From Casuarius casuarius (Eukaryota > Chordata > Aves > Casuariiformes > Casuariidae), in assembly GCA_003342895.1 (NCBI GenBank), contig PTFA01000042.1, forward strand, positions 4,033,423 through 4,097,422: a DNA stretch of 64,000 nt, read 5' to 3'. The position numbers and the translations under genes are program-made. The notes beneath the pieces are model-generated. The model saw nothing but the letters and a program-made list of their open reading frames with translations, was not told the DNA's origin and made no database searches. The first letter of the stretch is position 1, and every line of letters begins with the position of its first letter. This document shows, piece by piece, positions 49,061 to 61,600 of this stretch.

Positions 49061-50400
49061 CGATTATGGACTCCATGCAGGAGGGACTATTGAAGAATTC
49101 TAGCTTGTTTTCATCAAAGAAATTGAAATTTCAATTTATATATGATTGGATAATAATAAATAATAGCAGAAGGGGGGTGAAAGTGGGGATGTTCATCCCC
49201 ATAGGAAATCATAAAATTTGCACAATTCAGATGCAATTGTTTCTAAAATAGCAGACAGAAGGCTGGCTATAGGTCTTGATGAAATCAGTGACATGACCCC
49301 CCTCCCCCAAAGGTGAGAAAGTACAGGAAAGGAAATTCTAGCTTATGCATTTTGCATCAGAAAAGAGGCAAAATCCAAAAAAGGTGTTCAATGCATTAAA
49401 AAAAAAATGATGCATGCTTATATCAGAGAAGGCATCTTCCATACCGAAGAGGAGTTTTTGGCTAAATTCAGTAAGGATTCTTTTAGTGTATCAGTGACAG
49501 CCTATTGAGCAATTGAACTATCACTCTTCCTAGTACAGAGATAGAAAACAAAAGAAACACATCTGAAGCTGTTACTCTAATCCTGAAACATAGTCCCCGT
49601 CTCAATATCGATAATTTGTCCTTAAATGATTTTGGGAAGTAATAGCATCTGTAGTAGCAGATCACACATTCATCAGAACATGCAGCTGCCAGACATGCTG
49701 GGGAAAAGAATATGATTCACTAAACATCCAGAAGATGGCATAGATGTAGCAATCCTGGTGCAGTGAAGCCTTTAGATGCTGTAATACTGGGGGAAAAAAA
49801 AAGGCAGAAAACTTCAGCTTGCACATCGTGTACTCAGCCCTAGCACATATCGATGCACAGCAGAAAGTGTCAGAGGGACCAAAGTAATGAATATGGTAGG
49901 AAAGGTGTAAGGAACTCGACCTGCAGAGCTACAGAGCAGTGCCAGGGAGGGGACAGAGCCACCTGCAGAGCCTGAAGGCTGCAGAAAGCCAGAGGAATAA
50001 AGGTGGCTGGGAGAGGCTGCCAGGCGCAGAAGGGAGTGGAGCAAAATTTAGGTTGTCTGTAAAGGGAGCATAGTGATAGGGAGGCCCACTTGCCCATCGG
50101 TAGATTCTGATGGGAAAGGCTTTGAAAGGGAAGGCTGTTTCTTTGGATGTCATTGAGTTGTTATGAATGTGGATTATAGTATTGCTGTTGTTATTAGATG
50201 TTTATAATGGGTATTATCAAATTAATTTGGATATTATTAGTGGGCTGTGATTATCCATCTTGCATTGACAAGGAGGTGGAACAGGCATATGTTTTTAGTA
50301 TTGCTAATCTGTAGTATTCAGAAAAGTAAAAAAGTCCAGATGACTCCTCTGCTATTTTTGGGAATGCTGAGCTAGCACAGAGGTAGAATAAAAAGATGTA
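49061..50400. other. Unique DNA, no gene recognised
   Basis: A and C homopolymers (near 49300, 49400 and 49793) and a GC-richer patch at 49900-50100 with shadow frames on the minus strand. No feature is assigned. Confidence 0.35.
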
Positions 50401-50441
50401 CTCTGATCCAAAGAGCTTACAGCCTAACATGTAAATATACA
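50401..50441 (+). mobile_element. SINE/LINE tail fragment (CCAAAGAGCTTACA box)
   Basis: GATCCAAAGAGCTTACAGCC followed by TAACATG matches the GCCCCAAAGAGCTTACAATCTAA box that I know from common old sauropsid and mammalian repeats. Only about 40 bases are preserved, so orientation is clear but the family is not. Confidence 0.45.
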
Positions 50442-51160
50442 CAGTATAATAACAAGAGCTTACTACTGTAACCTCTGGCTCATCACACTCTGTTTAGCAG
50501 TGGTGTCCACGATGAAAGAAAACATCAGTCACACCTCTGCATTCAGCCATGGTGGTGATGACTTACAGACAGTGAAAGATGCTGCTGAATCCTAAGACTT
50601 CCTGAACTCCTGCAAAGGTACTGCTTTCTGCCATTGCAAGATCTGTTTTCACACCAAAAGGAAACTCATAATGTGAGTGGGTGGAAAGGGTCTGGAATTC
50701 AAAATTCAGCAGGGAAATTCTGCTTGTTGCTGCATGGACCATATGGTGGCTCTTGCACTCATGAGAAATGTCTCTTTGATAGAGCCATCTTGGACAAAGG
50801 GATCTGTGAAGACATATCAAGAGGAAAATATTTTGAAAGTAGAAGCAATTATTAACATGGCGTAATGAAACCCCATCTTTCTGCAAACCGTGGTAAGAAT
50901 TAATCTAAATAACTAAGGAAAAGGTGCTGTTTCATCAGTCTTGCATCATCATTTGTATGGGGTCAGGACTGGACACCCAGCTCTATAGTCCTGGGGTTGA
51001 GAGAGGACTCAAAATGCTTGAAAGAAAGCAAATATGGGGCTTTCACCTCTCTAAGAAGTAGGAAAAACTTGTCCCCCATGCCTGTTATGTATATCCATGA
51101 CTGTGGCCTCTTGCTTTGTGTAACAGTGAGAGAAATTAGTGAATGAAAGATGTTTTATGG

Positions 51161-51240
51161 ATAAGAGATTGGACTACAGATCTGGAAAACTGCTTTCTGC
51201 TCTGATATCAGCATCGAGTAGCAGCATGGACAAATCACCT
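51161..51240 (+). mobile_element. MIR fragment, plus strand
   Basis: The order AAGAGATTGGACTACAGATC, CTGCTTTCTGCTCTGATATC, then GCAGCATGGACAAATCACCT follows the MIR 5' half: the GGACT-GGAGACCTGGGTT, CCAGCTCTGCCACT and GTGTGACCTTGGGCAAGTCAC segments. Divergence is high. Confidence 0.5.
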
Positions 51241-52379
51241 GTGGTTGGAGTCATACTGCAGGAAAAATACCACAGATTTAGGTTGCCCCAAGGACCGTCT
51301 CTGTTGAAGCCCACTCCTAGAAATGCTGACATTTCTTACATAAATGCTCTCTTGGTGATTAAAAGTCTTCTCCCAAGCAGTCTTGACAGGTCTGAGTAGT
51401 TTGCCACTTATCCCATGGCTAAGCCCTGCTGGCATTCACAGATGGTCTGTTTCCAAATTCATCTCACCTATGATCTGCTTGATCTGACAGGTCTTCCTAC
51501 TACACCCCTCTCAGACTGGGCTGCAGCCAAAACCTGGCTGCTGGAAGGGTGTTTATTTTGTAGCCAATAGCTCGAGGTCACCCACAATGAAACATTTCAT
51601 TTCAGACAGTCTGCTGGGAAATTAGAAAATGTCAGGAAAATTAAGTTTTCCTCTCAGAAATATAATGTTGGTAGAAAATTACCAGCCAGCTCTCCTGATA
51701 CGTGTTGTCAGACACTTAGCCCCTGATCTTGGTTATGACCTTTAGCACTTCCAAGGTAAATAATTAAAAAAAACTACCTGATGGAAAAGGTTCCAGTCTA
51801 CTTTAAGGTGAAAGCCATTGTTTCTGTGAGGAATAAAAAGGAGAGGAGAGAGCAGATAGGTCAGATAGATAGATACTTTTCTTGTCTTTTAGTAGCAAAT
51901 CTCCAGCCCTGAAGGATTACCTTCCTGCTAACACAGGTGTTAGGAATGAACTTACCCTAAAGCACGGCAATAGAGTATCTTCTAAAAAGCATAGTATCAT
52001 TTTCAAACTAGGATACCAGTGTCAGACTCCTATTTCAGAATCAAAGTCCACTCCAACCTGCTCAATCATGGGTACTGAAGTTTTCAGTATGTGATCAGTC
52101 TATTAGTGGCGCTAACTGTTGTTACTGAACAGATAATAGATTCCGAACTGAGAATAAAGAATTGTTTACAATTAATGTTGAAAAACCTGTTTCTAAATTC
52201 AAGAGGCAAAAATGCAGTGCTTGTTTCATGGAGGAGGAAACAAATTTCCATTTCTTTGTCCAAATAGCATAGAGCTGTCAGTTCTGGAGGTAATTGAACA
52301 CAAGTGATGAAAAAAATCCTTCTAATTCTGAGATTACATTGTGCTTCTTGCTGTTTAGTTGTTTTGTCCGGAATTCTTA
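51241..52379. other. Unique DNA, no gene recognised
   Basis: Short overlapping frames on both strands at 51139-51435. A short GATA-rich stretch lies at 51857-51873. No further signal is seen. Confidence 0.35.
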
Positions 52380-54200
52380 TGTATAAAAGACTCTTCAGTT
52401 TATTATGTTGGAGCTAGTATAAATGTAAACGCCTGTAAGTTAGTTTAAAAACATAATTATCAAATAAAACCTAATTATTGGCCACATTCCAGCAAATCAT
52501 ATAGTTTCTTTCATGTAAGTGAAGCAGGCCCTGTAAAAATTTCAAGCTGAAACATAGCACTCCCTGGCGCACTCTGACTTAGACCAATTGCTGTGCGTTC
52601 ACTTTGGTGTTTACAGCTTGATTAACTGAGAGAAGCAAGGATCCCTCTCCTGTCTTTACAACCTATTTCCTCTAATGATTGTTGATTTACTTGTTATATT
52701 AAAGGCTCATCATAATTATGTTCAAGTTTAGAGCTCTCCTTAATCATGCCTTCAAGTAACCTATGGATAAATTGCACATATGCAAAAAACCTCCATGAAG
52801 CCATTCAGATATCTCTGACATGAGCATGGTTGAACTCATACAGCTTCAGGACAAGAATAATTGTGTTTTCTCTACTCCTCAAAGACACAACTGATTTATA
52901 ATAACTTGAAGAAGGCCAGTTTGCAATGATTTGATGAAGAACTATCTGTGATCTGAAACAAAGTCACAATCTCAGTCTAGCTGGACCTGTCTGTCTTTTT
53001 CTTTGAATGGAAGAACAAGGATATGTTGAGTAACAACAAAAAGAAGCCATAAGGAAAAATTTAAAACTTTTTCCAAGACTTCTGGAAGAAGTTATCAAAG
53101 TACGTGCTACATGTCAACAAAGTGATTTCAGCACCACTGCTAGTATAGTTATTGTTGAACTGTTAAAACCGAAACCTTTCAGTTTCTTCAATCACTGGAA
53201 CACACAGAGAAATAAATGGAAATACAAGGCAATAGGATTTATTTCAAACTGAGAGCTGGCTGTCTAGGCTTCACCTTGCAGTAAAGTAGAAGGTAACCCA
53301 GCCAGCCATCTTTATTATTGTCCTCTGAGGTAGAGATTTAGCACAAGGTTGAGGATAATGAGTTCCTGAGCCCAATCCAAATCCCCCTGTGGTCTTGCTG
53401 TGTGATGGGATGTTACGCTAACCAGGAGCTCAGCCCATGCTTTCTTGCTCAGATTGCTTCAGCTGTCCAGTCCAGCTGTTAATTGCCTATTCCCACGCTG
53501 TTTGTTGGAGATGGGAGGGTAAACCCGTTGAAGCCTGGACAGCACTTTATGCAGCAAATAGTTATCCGTGTTATCCAGTAGCTTTGTGAAAGTGAAAATG
53601 ACTGTGCCAACAGATAGCTGTTTCGTAACTGCATCTTTTTGCTGAGTTCTTATGCCTCAGTGCTCAGGTGGTTAATCACAAATCACCGGTAGACTGATTT
53701 TTTTTATTAATATTAACAAAGTACTTAGTTTTGGCTTTCTGCCTTTCTGTAGACTAGTCCTGAAACGACACTTTGTGAAACTCAACTCATCTGCTTGCTA
53801 AGTCTCTTTTCTTTTGGTTTGTTTTTCAAATTTCCCAGCGTTTGTAAGACTTTCCAGTAAGAAGCCTATCCAAAAAAATTTGATGCTGGTTTCTCCTCAG
53901 ATATAGGATCTGAATTTTAACCTGATCTGGGTTTATACACAACCTCCTCTTCAGTCAGTCTTTGAGAATAAAACACTTATTATTAACTCAATGCAGAGTT
54001 TTAAAACTCATACACCTTCCGAATCACTTAATTCAGAGATGGCTGGATGTATTTTAAGCTTTGGCAGAATGTGCACATTTTCTGTTTACTTCTTGCCAAA
54101 ATGCTGCACATACTGTCATGATAGCATGTGGAATGCTGCTCTCCCTTTGAAGTAATTTATTGTTGTAAATCAAACCACTGACTCTTAGCTTGCAACGAAG
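52380..54200. other. AT-rich repeat-poor block, possible conserved noncoding DNA
   Basis: Two stretches, about 52380-52760 and 53540-53860, are complex, AT-rich and free of repeats or open frames, with many TAATTA- and TTATTAATATTAA-like words. Their texture resembles conserved noncoding elements near developmental genes. The interval between is ordinary. No coding feature is seen over 1.8 kb. Confidence 0.25.
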
Positions 54201-57200
54201 AAGCAATCACCACAATTTATCGGTTCAAGTGCAGTGGTTGGAATAACTATCCTGGGAGCTTGCGTGCGTAGCTTAAGAGTTTGATACTAGAGAAAGCAGG
54301 CAGCTGAATGAACAAGAGCAGAACCTCAAAGGCTAAAGAGAGAGAGCCCAGACACCATCTCGGAGCAGTTTGAAAAGGTAATTCTCTTGGAAAAATGGTC
54401 ATGGGGGTAAATGACTAGCTGGAGGTGCAGCCACCTGTGTCAGCATTTTCGGTCCGCTCAGGAGCGTGCAGCCAAAGGCAGGCTCCCTGACATCTCCACT
54501 TACTGTGATCATGTTCCAGTCATGGAGCAGTATCAGAGTGGCTGAACTGGATTTGTTCTGGCTGAAGCTTAACCAGGAGTGGTCCAGGAGTGCAACTACC
54601 AGGCTTCAGTCACTGATGGGCATTCAGTCCATGGGCCCAGACTGGGGCTGGTTTGAGGTAAACCTCCCTGACTCATGCACAGTATGGTCAGGTCCCCTGC
54701 ATGGACTGTTTAGCACTGTTGATCTGCTCTTGTGGGTCTTGCTACTTGCTAATGTAGACATAGCCCACTCTGATGCACTCCCTCAGTTGCATTGATGCTG
54801 AACTGTAATAAAAAAGAAAGGAACCAGATGGGCTGCGGGAAAAAAAGTTAAATGCAAATGACTCCTTTCCTGTCCAGCCATGGCCACCTTTTGTGGCCTT
54901 CCCATTCCTACAATAGCGTGTCCCTCTTTAATCCTAGCTTGCTATTTATGTGACCAACCTGGCCATGAGGTGTTTCATGTAGCACCTTTTATGGGGCTCT
55001 GATTTAATTCTGTACAAAGGATCTGACTAGTGTTAGAACTGGACACTCACATCTCCTATTTATAGTTGGTCTCTAACGTAATGCTGAATTTAGGCCTCTG
55101 CTAAGGAAAGCACTTATCCCCAAGCCTGATTGGAACATGTATATTTATATACATGTCCATTTGGCTTCCATGAAACTTGAAATATATGTTTAAATTCATA
55201 CCTCTCATTCCTCCTGACTTGAGGCCTGCGCTGGGAGTAAAAAACTCAGACCTGCAAAGCTGACTTCTGCTACACTCAAAATCTTGCTTATGGGCAAAGA
55301 GGAAACATACCTCATATGTAAGTAAAGTCATGAATTTATTGTTAGTATAACTGAAATATTAAGAGTCTAATCATTAGTCTAGACCTAACTGTTACAGGAA
55401 AAAGAAAGAATAACAACAGTTAAGACTGTTGTACACACACTTCTCAGTTTCTGTCCCTTTTACTGATGTTATGCTTGTCCTTCTACTGCTCTACTACTAA
55501 GGTTGGCAGTTTCTGTCTGGTAGTGCTGGGATTACAGAGGGTTATCAACATCTGGAATGCTTTGCTGGGAGGAATATGATCTCATGTTGATGGTTTCTTC
55601 TTCCTCACTCTAGGAACCACCTGGGGTCACTTTTATGTGTTTGCTAACACAGTTTTACACTTTTGCTCTTTTTTCATTGGTCTGCAGCTCTGTGTTACAT
55701 CCAGATTTATTATATATCATGCCTTTTACATCTGTCAGATGTTCTTTATTCTCTTGGTTACCCCAAAACCAGATTTGTCCAGCTCCAGGTCTGGCATGTC
55801 TTCAACTGGCCATTGGTGAGATGTTCATAGCCATGGGGTCTCCAGTGCCAAGCCTGTGCCCCATCTCTTACCATGCCATGCCTGTACTCCTCTCCACCAC
55901 ATCCTGTGTCTCCACTTCTCAAGGCCTCTGCTGTCGTACCAGGCCTGTACTTCTCTGCGGTACATCATTATGTTGGAGTCATAAATATCTCATTCTATGT
56001 AGAATAACTGCTTGTTACAGCTATCTATCTAAAACTATGATTGTACCACACAAAGGTAAACAGAAGTACAACAAATTAGCCATAGACACCTAGTCAATTA
56101 GAGGAATTGCTGATGTAGCTAAACCAAGTAAAACAAAGCTGCAGGCGGGTCAAGACAAGTTCAGGCAGAGCAAGCCTGACAGGCATCGGCCCTGTCTTGC
56201 AAACTTGGTACAAAGCTTAAGGCCTGTTATTGGCAATGGCAATACTGTATTACAGGGCTACACAGTTACAGTTCAGGGAGAGTCAAGTGAGCTCAGGGCA
56301 TCTTAGAAGTGCCCAGCACCATCCAGGCTCAAACCTGGGAAAATAAAAGTTGCCCAAAGGTGGTGCATGGCAGTCTTTTTTCTCTCATGAGCTATGGAAG
56401 AGGCAGGATATGTTCGTGCAGTGATACTCTGAGGTGCAAGTTTCTCTAGACACACAAAAAAAGAGTTTCTGAAACTTATTGGCGCATACTGAACCCACAG
56501 GAAGGAGGGCTTCTACAGTCTCTCTGTTTTGAAACTATACTCACTTTTGGCCAGCAAGGGTTACAGAAAGCACACGGAGTCTGTACTCTGGGAACACAGT
56601 CAGCAACCTCAAACTGTTTCGACCCAGCACACAGATAAGGTCACTGCTCTCACATCTTTAATGAAAAGTTTGCTCTCAGATGTTGTCCGCCACCTTCTAG
56701 CCATATCTTTTATTCCCACTTCCTACCACCAGCATCTGAGTATCACAGCTACCCACAGACTTTCCCGAAACTCCCACATCTATCAAATTTGAATTTGTTT
56801 GTTTTCTTCAGACTAGGAAGCCCAGATATGAGTAAATATATAAGGATGTACTTATTCTACTGTCTACCTATTTCTACCGCCTACGTACTTCATGCTATAC
56901 ATCTACTTACTTAGGTGTTTCTATCAAGTTAGTCTCAGTGGGAGAGGATCATAAGCTTCAGTGCCTTGTTGAACAAGGAGATATATAAGTATACATTAAG
57001 TACCTGCTTGAGTTTGTTTCTGCATCAGGATCTTATCTGTTCGGAAATCTAGGACTCAGCTTTGAACCTTTCCTTCTGCAGGAGACCCCTTTGGCTGGAG
57101 TGGGGTGAGTCACTGCTCCCCAAGTGCAACTGTGATTTATTGCAAGTTGTAAAAAATCAGCAGTCATGAAAGCACAGTTTGCTTCTGGTTAAAACAATAG

Positions 57201-57780
57201 CAGTTGTACATTGATCAGTCACATTAAGAGAGTTATACTAAAATGGTACAAAATCTATTTCAAATTCACCTTCCAGGGTAAAAAAAATAATGCAAAGAGA
57301 GGGTTATGAGTTAAACCTACAGAATACAAGGGCCAGAGGAGGATTCCTGGGCAGGAAATACAGCTGAGCAGGCACTGCCAGAAGAGTGGCCAGATTTCAT
57401 AGACTTTTCAGGTCCCAGAAACTAGTGACTCCCTTCAAAAAGAAGTCATCAAAATCTGCTTCTTACTGCCAAGAAGGAACTGACAGAGACTAAAAGGAGA
57501 CAGCCTAATCAGAGGCTTTTACATACTGAAGTACTTCTGAGGGGTATTCAAGAGTCAAAAGTAAAACAAACAACAAGCAACAGGTCAAGGTTATTTGACA
57601 TATTTGATATCAAGATGTGTTTTGACACAGCAAATGTATTTGGAGGAATTTCGATTAAGATGTGATGGACTAGGACAGTATTAAAGTATATCAGTGTAGA
57701 AGATGGCTTAACTGCTTTGAATGGCACAGTAGACTATATTTTGTTAGTGCCATATATATCTCATATACAGTGATATGTAC
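54201..57780. other. Mixed DNA with possible worn transposons
   Basis: AATGTAGACATAGCC at 54751-54765 resembles the inward-facing end of sauropsid hAT-type elements and differs by a few transitions from the TIR at 45327-45341, but no partner end was found. The 152-codon frame at 55635-56093 lies in a segment with repeated GTACT(C/T)CTCT words and shows no domain. Nothing else is assigned. Confidence 0.3.
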
Positions 57781-60230
57781 AGAAACATTCACCCTTTAGA
57801 TTTCATGGTAGATGAGGCAGCAGATGTCTGTCTTACAAAGTTTAGTTTTAACTTGGCAATGATACTCCTCACTTCTTGAATTATTGTACTGTGGGGGTTG
57901 CCTGCATTTTTACAGTGCTGTCCTGTTTCTTTCCAGATCAAAGGTGGTGTCAGGAGTGGCTGAAAAAGTGGTATGTACATAGTAAATTATTACAAGTCTG
58001 TCAGCTTCTATGCTCAGGCACGGCACAAGGGCAGTCAGACAAGAGATGTTTTTTTGTCACACTCCCCTTTGGCAATCGCACACCCAGAAAGGAGAAATAG
58101 CCTTCAAGCAGAAACTGAACTTAAAAACACCTACAAAACTCCAGAGCAATCAAGTTAAAGAAAGCTTCCAGAGAATATATAACTGTAATTTAGGGAAGAA
58201 AAGTTCCTGATGGACTATTGCAGATTGTAGGAAACTTTAAAGATCTGTGAAATGCAGACTCTAAGTGGAACTGAAAAGAACCCAAACCTGTGAAAATTCC
58301 CATTCAAACCACCCAGACAACTTTATTTGGGCCCCCTCTGGTGTGGCCATGATCAAGGAAACTGAACTCCCAAGTAACCTTATCTAGCCATCATAGAGAG
58401 TTTCACTAGTGATCTCGAGCCTTTCCAAAGAGCACAGCTTGCACTGTGGTCTGAGGAGAGCGTTCCCATAGGGAAGGGCATTGGGATCGTCTAAGTCTGC
58501 TGGCCTGTGTTTTCACCCTGAGCCTCAAGCAACTGCTGTTGCTTCTAAATAGCCTTTGTTTCATGTAATGTAACTGAAATGTTTACCAGTTTGGTCTGTG
58601 CAGGGCACGTGAGGATTCTTCATGTGATTTTGGCATATGATGTGCACATTGTAGCCATATCCTGAGACATCATAGCAGGCTGGAAGGGGCTGAAGTGCAG
58701 CTTCTGTTCAGCACTCCCTCTGTGCAGATAGACAGATGTCATGATGAACAGAGGGAAAGTCATATTTGCTTCCCAGAGCTCTTCCTTCCCCTTTTTCACA
58801 GTCCATGGCCTTATGGGGCTCCTCATCCTCTCAGTGACCCAAATCCACTGCTTTCCTACTCGGCTTCAAGACAGGGGTCTCGATCAGTTGCCTCCTCTGT
58901 GTTTCCTACTGGCAGCTTCCTCTCTCTGGTCTGCTGTTGGCTTAACTCTCACTTCATTTCCACTACCTTCCATAAAAGATAAGAGTAAACAGGCAAAATT
59001 TGTCTTGGGATCATGAGTCAGGTTTGCGTGTGTCGCTTTCGGGTATTTGTAGTGGCTAATAGTGGCATTGTGATTACAAATCTTTGTTGATTGTACAGAT
59101 GAAGAGGACCTACTAGCCGTGAATTCCTTAGTAATTACCTCCTGGAAAATGCTCCACAATTTAAAATGGTCTTAAGGGAATCTGCACCTGAAATTCTGAA
59201 AATCCACCATTGATTAGGACAGGAGAACCCCCAAAAGCAGAGTGCCTGGGAGGTAAATAAAGCATGGGAAATTTATAATCAAAGAACACAGAATTCTCTT
59301 TACTTTCCACATGCTAAGGAGGGAAAAAGGAGAAAGAAAAAGAAAGTTTCCTTCTGCCTTGTTTTATGTGTCCCACTATGTGAACACATCAGTTACTCCA
59401 GGCACAAGTTAAAAGAGGGATTGAAAACACAAAGCCCATAATGGATGTCTAGACTCAGAATCACTACCAACACCTTAATAGTACTGCCCATGTATGGAAA
59501 TAAGATGGGTATGTCCACATCCATTCTGCAGCACATTCCTCCATATTTTCTCTTATTTATTTTACTCCATACAAACGAAGCTCTCCAGCCACTTTACAGA
59601 CAGTTCCCTGCTAATACATTTTATGGTGAGGTGTCTCAAAAGGCATAGGACCGAAGGAGGACTTTTGTAGAAAGAAAAAAAAGAGATCAACCACAAGGAG
59701 CAAATTAAAGTAATAGTTAAAAAATGAACTGCTAATTCAACCACATCTTCAATGGAAAATTCATATTACAATGAAAACACCAGCATATTTCTTTCTTCTT
59801 TGTGAGTTTAACTTGGAACGTCACCACAGCTTTAAAACTGGATGAAAAGCAGAGAGTTTTGGAGTGAGAATTTCTAGCATCTGTTTTGCTATGGCACTGC
59901 TACAGGGAAAAATGGCCCTTGTGTTAAAAGACAGCTCAGGATGTTTGGCTCTGTTTTCTGACCTTGATCTTCATGTTAGCACTAAGAAAATCTGATCACT
60001 ATACCCTAATTTATTTTTTCTTAATTCAAACTATACATTTGCACTTTGTAATTGTTTCTGGTACGATTTGAGAGACATTTTCAGGACTCCAGTATGACGA
60101 TCAGGTCTCACTTTTTTGCAAAAGATTATGAGATGTATAGTTTGAAAACTGTCAATTTAAAAAAAAATACACTGCAGTTTAAACTGGCAATTGCATTCCT
60201 TAACTCCCTTGCCTGTGCTAACTTATTTTA
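57781..60230. other. Unique DNA, no gene recognised
   Basis: Overlapping short frames near 57876-58210 and 58620-59160 have no domain or supporting splice structure. An AAAGAAAAAGAAAG purine-rich patch lies near 59330-59345. Confidence 0.35.
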
Positions 60231-61600
60231 AGACAAAGGTCTGATTCAGCACTTTCTGCCACAATGGAGCTTGCTCACCACTGAATTGAACGGCAATTTG
60301 TTCAGTTCCTATGATCACAGGCAGATCCTGATAGCTTGATTCATGCAAGTATGTCAGTGGATGAGCCACTGAACAGGATTTGTCCCCATGGATATATAAC
60401 AAGCTGGTCAGATACTCAGTTAACCTCTGGACCTCTAAATGCTGAAGAAGGATGCAAGAACTGTGAAGGTAGTTACCTAAGGGTAGGACTTTATCCTATG
60501 ATTATTTAACAACTAACCTCAACGTGCATTGTCAGGATTTTCCTCCCCCAGAACAGTTTAAAAGTAGCCAGAACATAGTTCATACGTAATAGGAGTCTTA
60601 CTGACGTGTTAAACATTGTGGAAGATGATGTTCTTGAATGAAGGATTTAATGCCACTGTGCTTTCCGCTGCGTTGCTGATAAACACTGCAACTAGATTGC
60701 AGGTTGTCTTAAAAATAAGGGCTGAATCTTGGCTCTTGTGATACCAGAAGTGATTGGTCCCTTGCTTTCACCACTGGTAATATGTCTTTTGAAAAAGTAA
60801 TAAAGTTTTTGCTCTTTTGAAAGGCAGTGTAATTGTACCAGTGAAAGTACTGTATGATTTCATTCGCCTGCTGAACCTTCCTTGGATTCTTGAGTTTGCC
60901 TGCGAAAATGTCACATTAGCAGTGAGTTTTAGCTTTCAGGCTAAGCAGAAGGAAGGGACTTTATAACAGCCATTGCAATTAATGATTTTGCCAGTGTCTT
61001 CATACTATAGTTACAGTCTCATTAAATGCATTTTGGCTGCAAACAATTTACCAGTGACAGGAACAAGCAGAATACAAGCAAATAAAAAGTCTTAATTGAT
61101 AAATGAGTAGACTGAGTAATCGATTTTACATCCAAGTGATCCATGAAAAAAGCAATGGCACTTGTTCAAATACAAATAGGAATGAATTAATTTCTTCACA
61201 GGTACAACGTGTATTGATCAGCTGAGCCTCATTAACCACTCACAAGTCAGACCATCACAAAGTAAGTTTCAGGAAATCATTTTCCTTACAAACCAATTCC
61301 CTTCCCTAATACAAGAACATTAACAAGAGAAGTTATTTTTAAGTGACTGGGGTGCAAACATTTGTTTGGAGGTTCATAATCTCAAATGTGCTTTGTAATT
61401 CTGATCAACCCATTAGATGCACAGCTCGGCTTCTGCACATGGGTGGTGTTTTTGCACTGTAGTTAGCTAAGCTCCGAGATCCTGCCTAATCTGGCCGGGG
61501 AGTAGGCAATTCCTGTAACCTACATCTCTATAAGGTCAGCATTCAGGTCAGTGTATTTTGAGGACACTTATGATACACTGACAGAATCAGACCCCTCACA
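60231..61600. other. Unique DNA with two possible SINE ends
   Basis: GGTCTGATTC at 60238-60247 and its reverse complement GAATCAGACC at 61584-61593 resemble the outer end of common sauropsid SINEs in opposite orientation, 1.3 kb apart. Adjacent sequence is too diverged to confirm. No gene is seen. Confidence 0.25.

Noticed and set aside
55635..56093. 152-codon plus-strand frame
   Set aside because: Cysteine- and leucine-rich translation, overlapping frames, internal repeated words and no domain.
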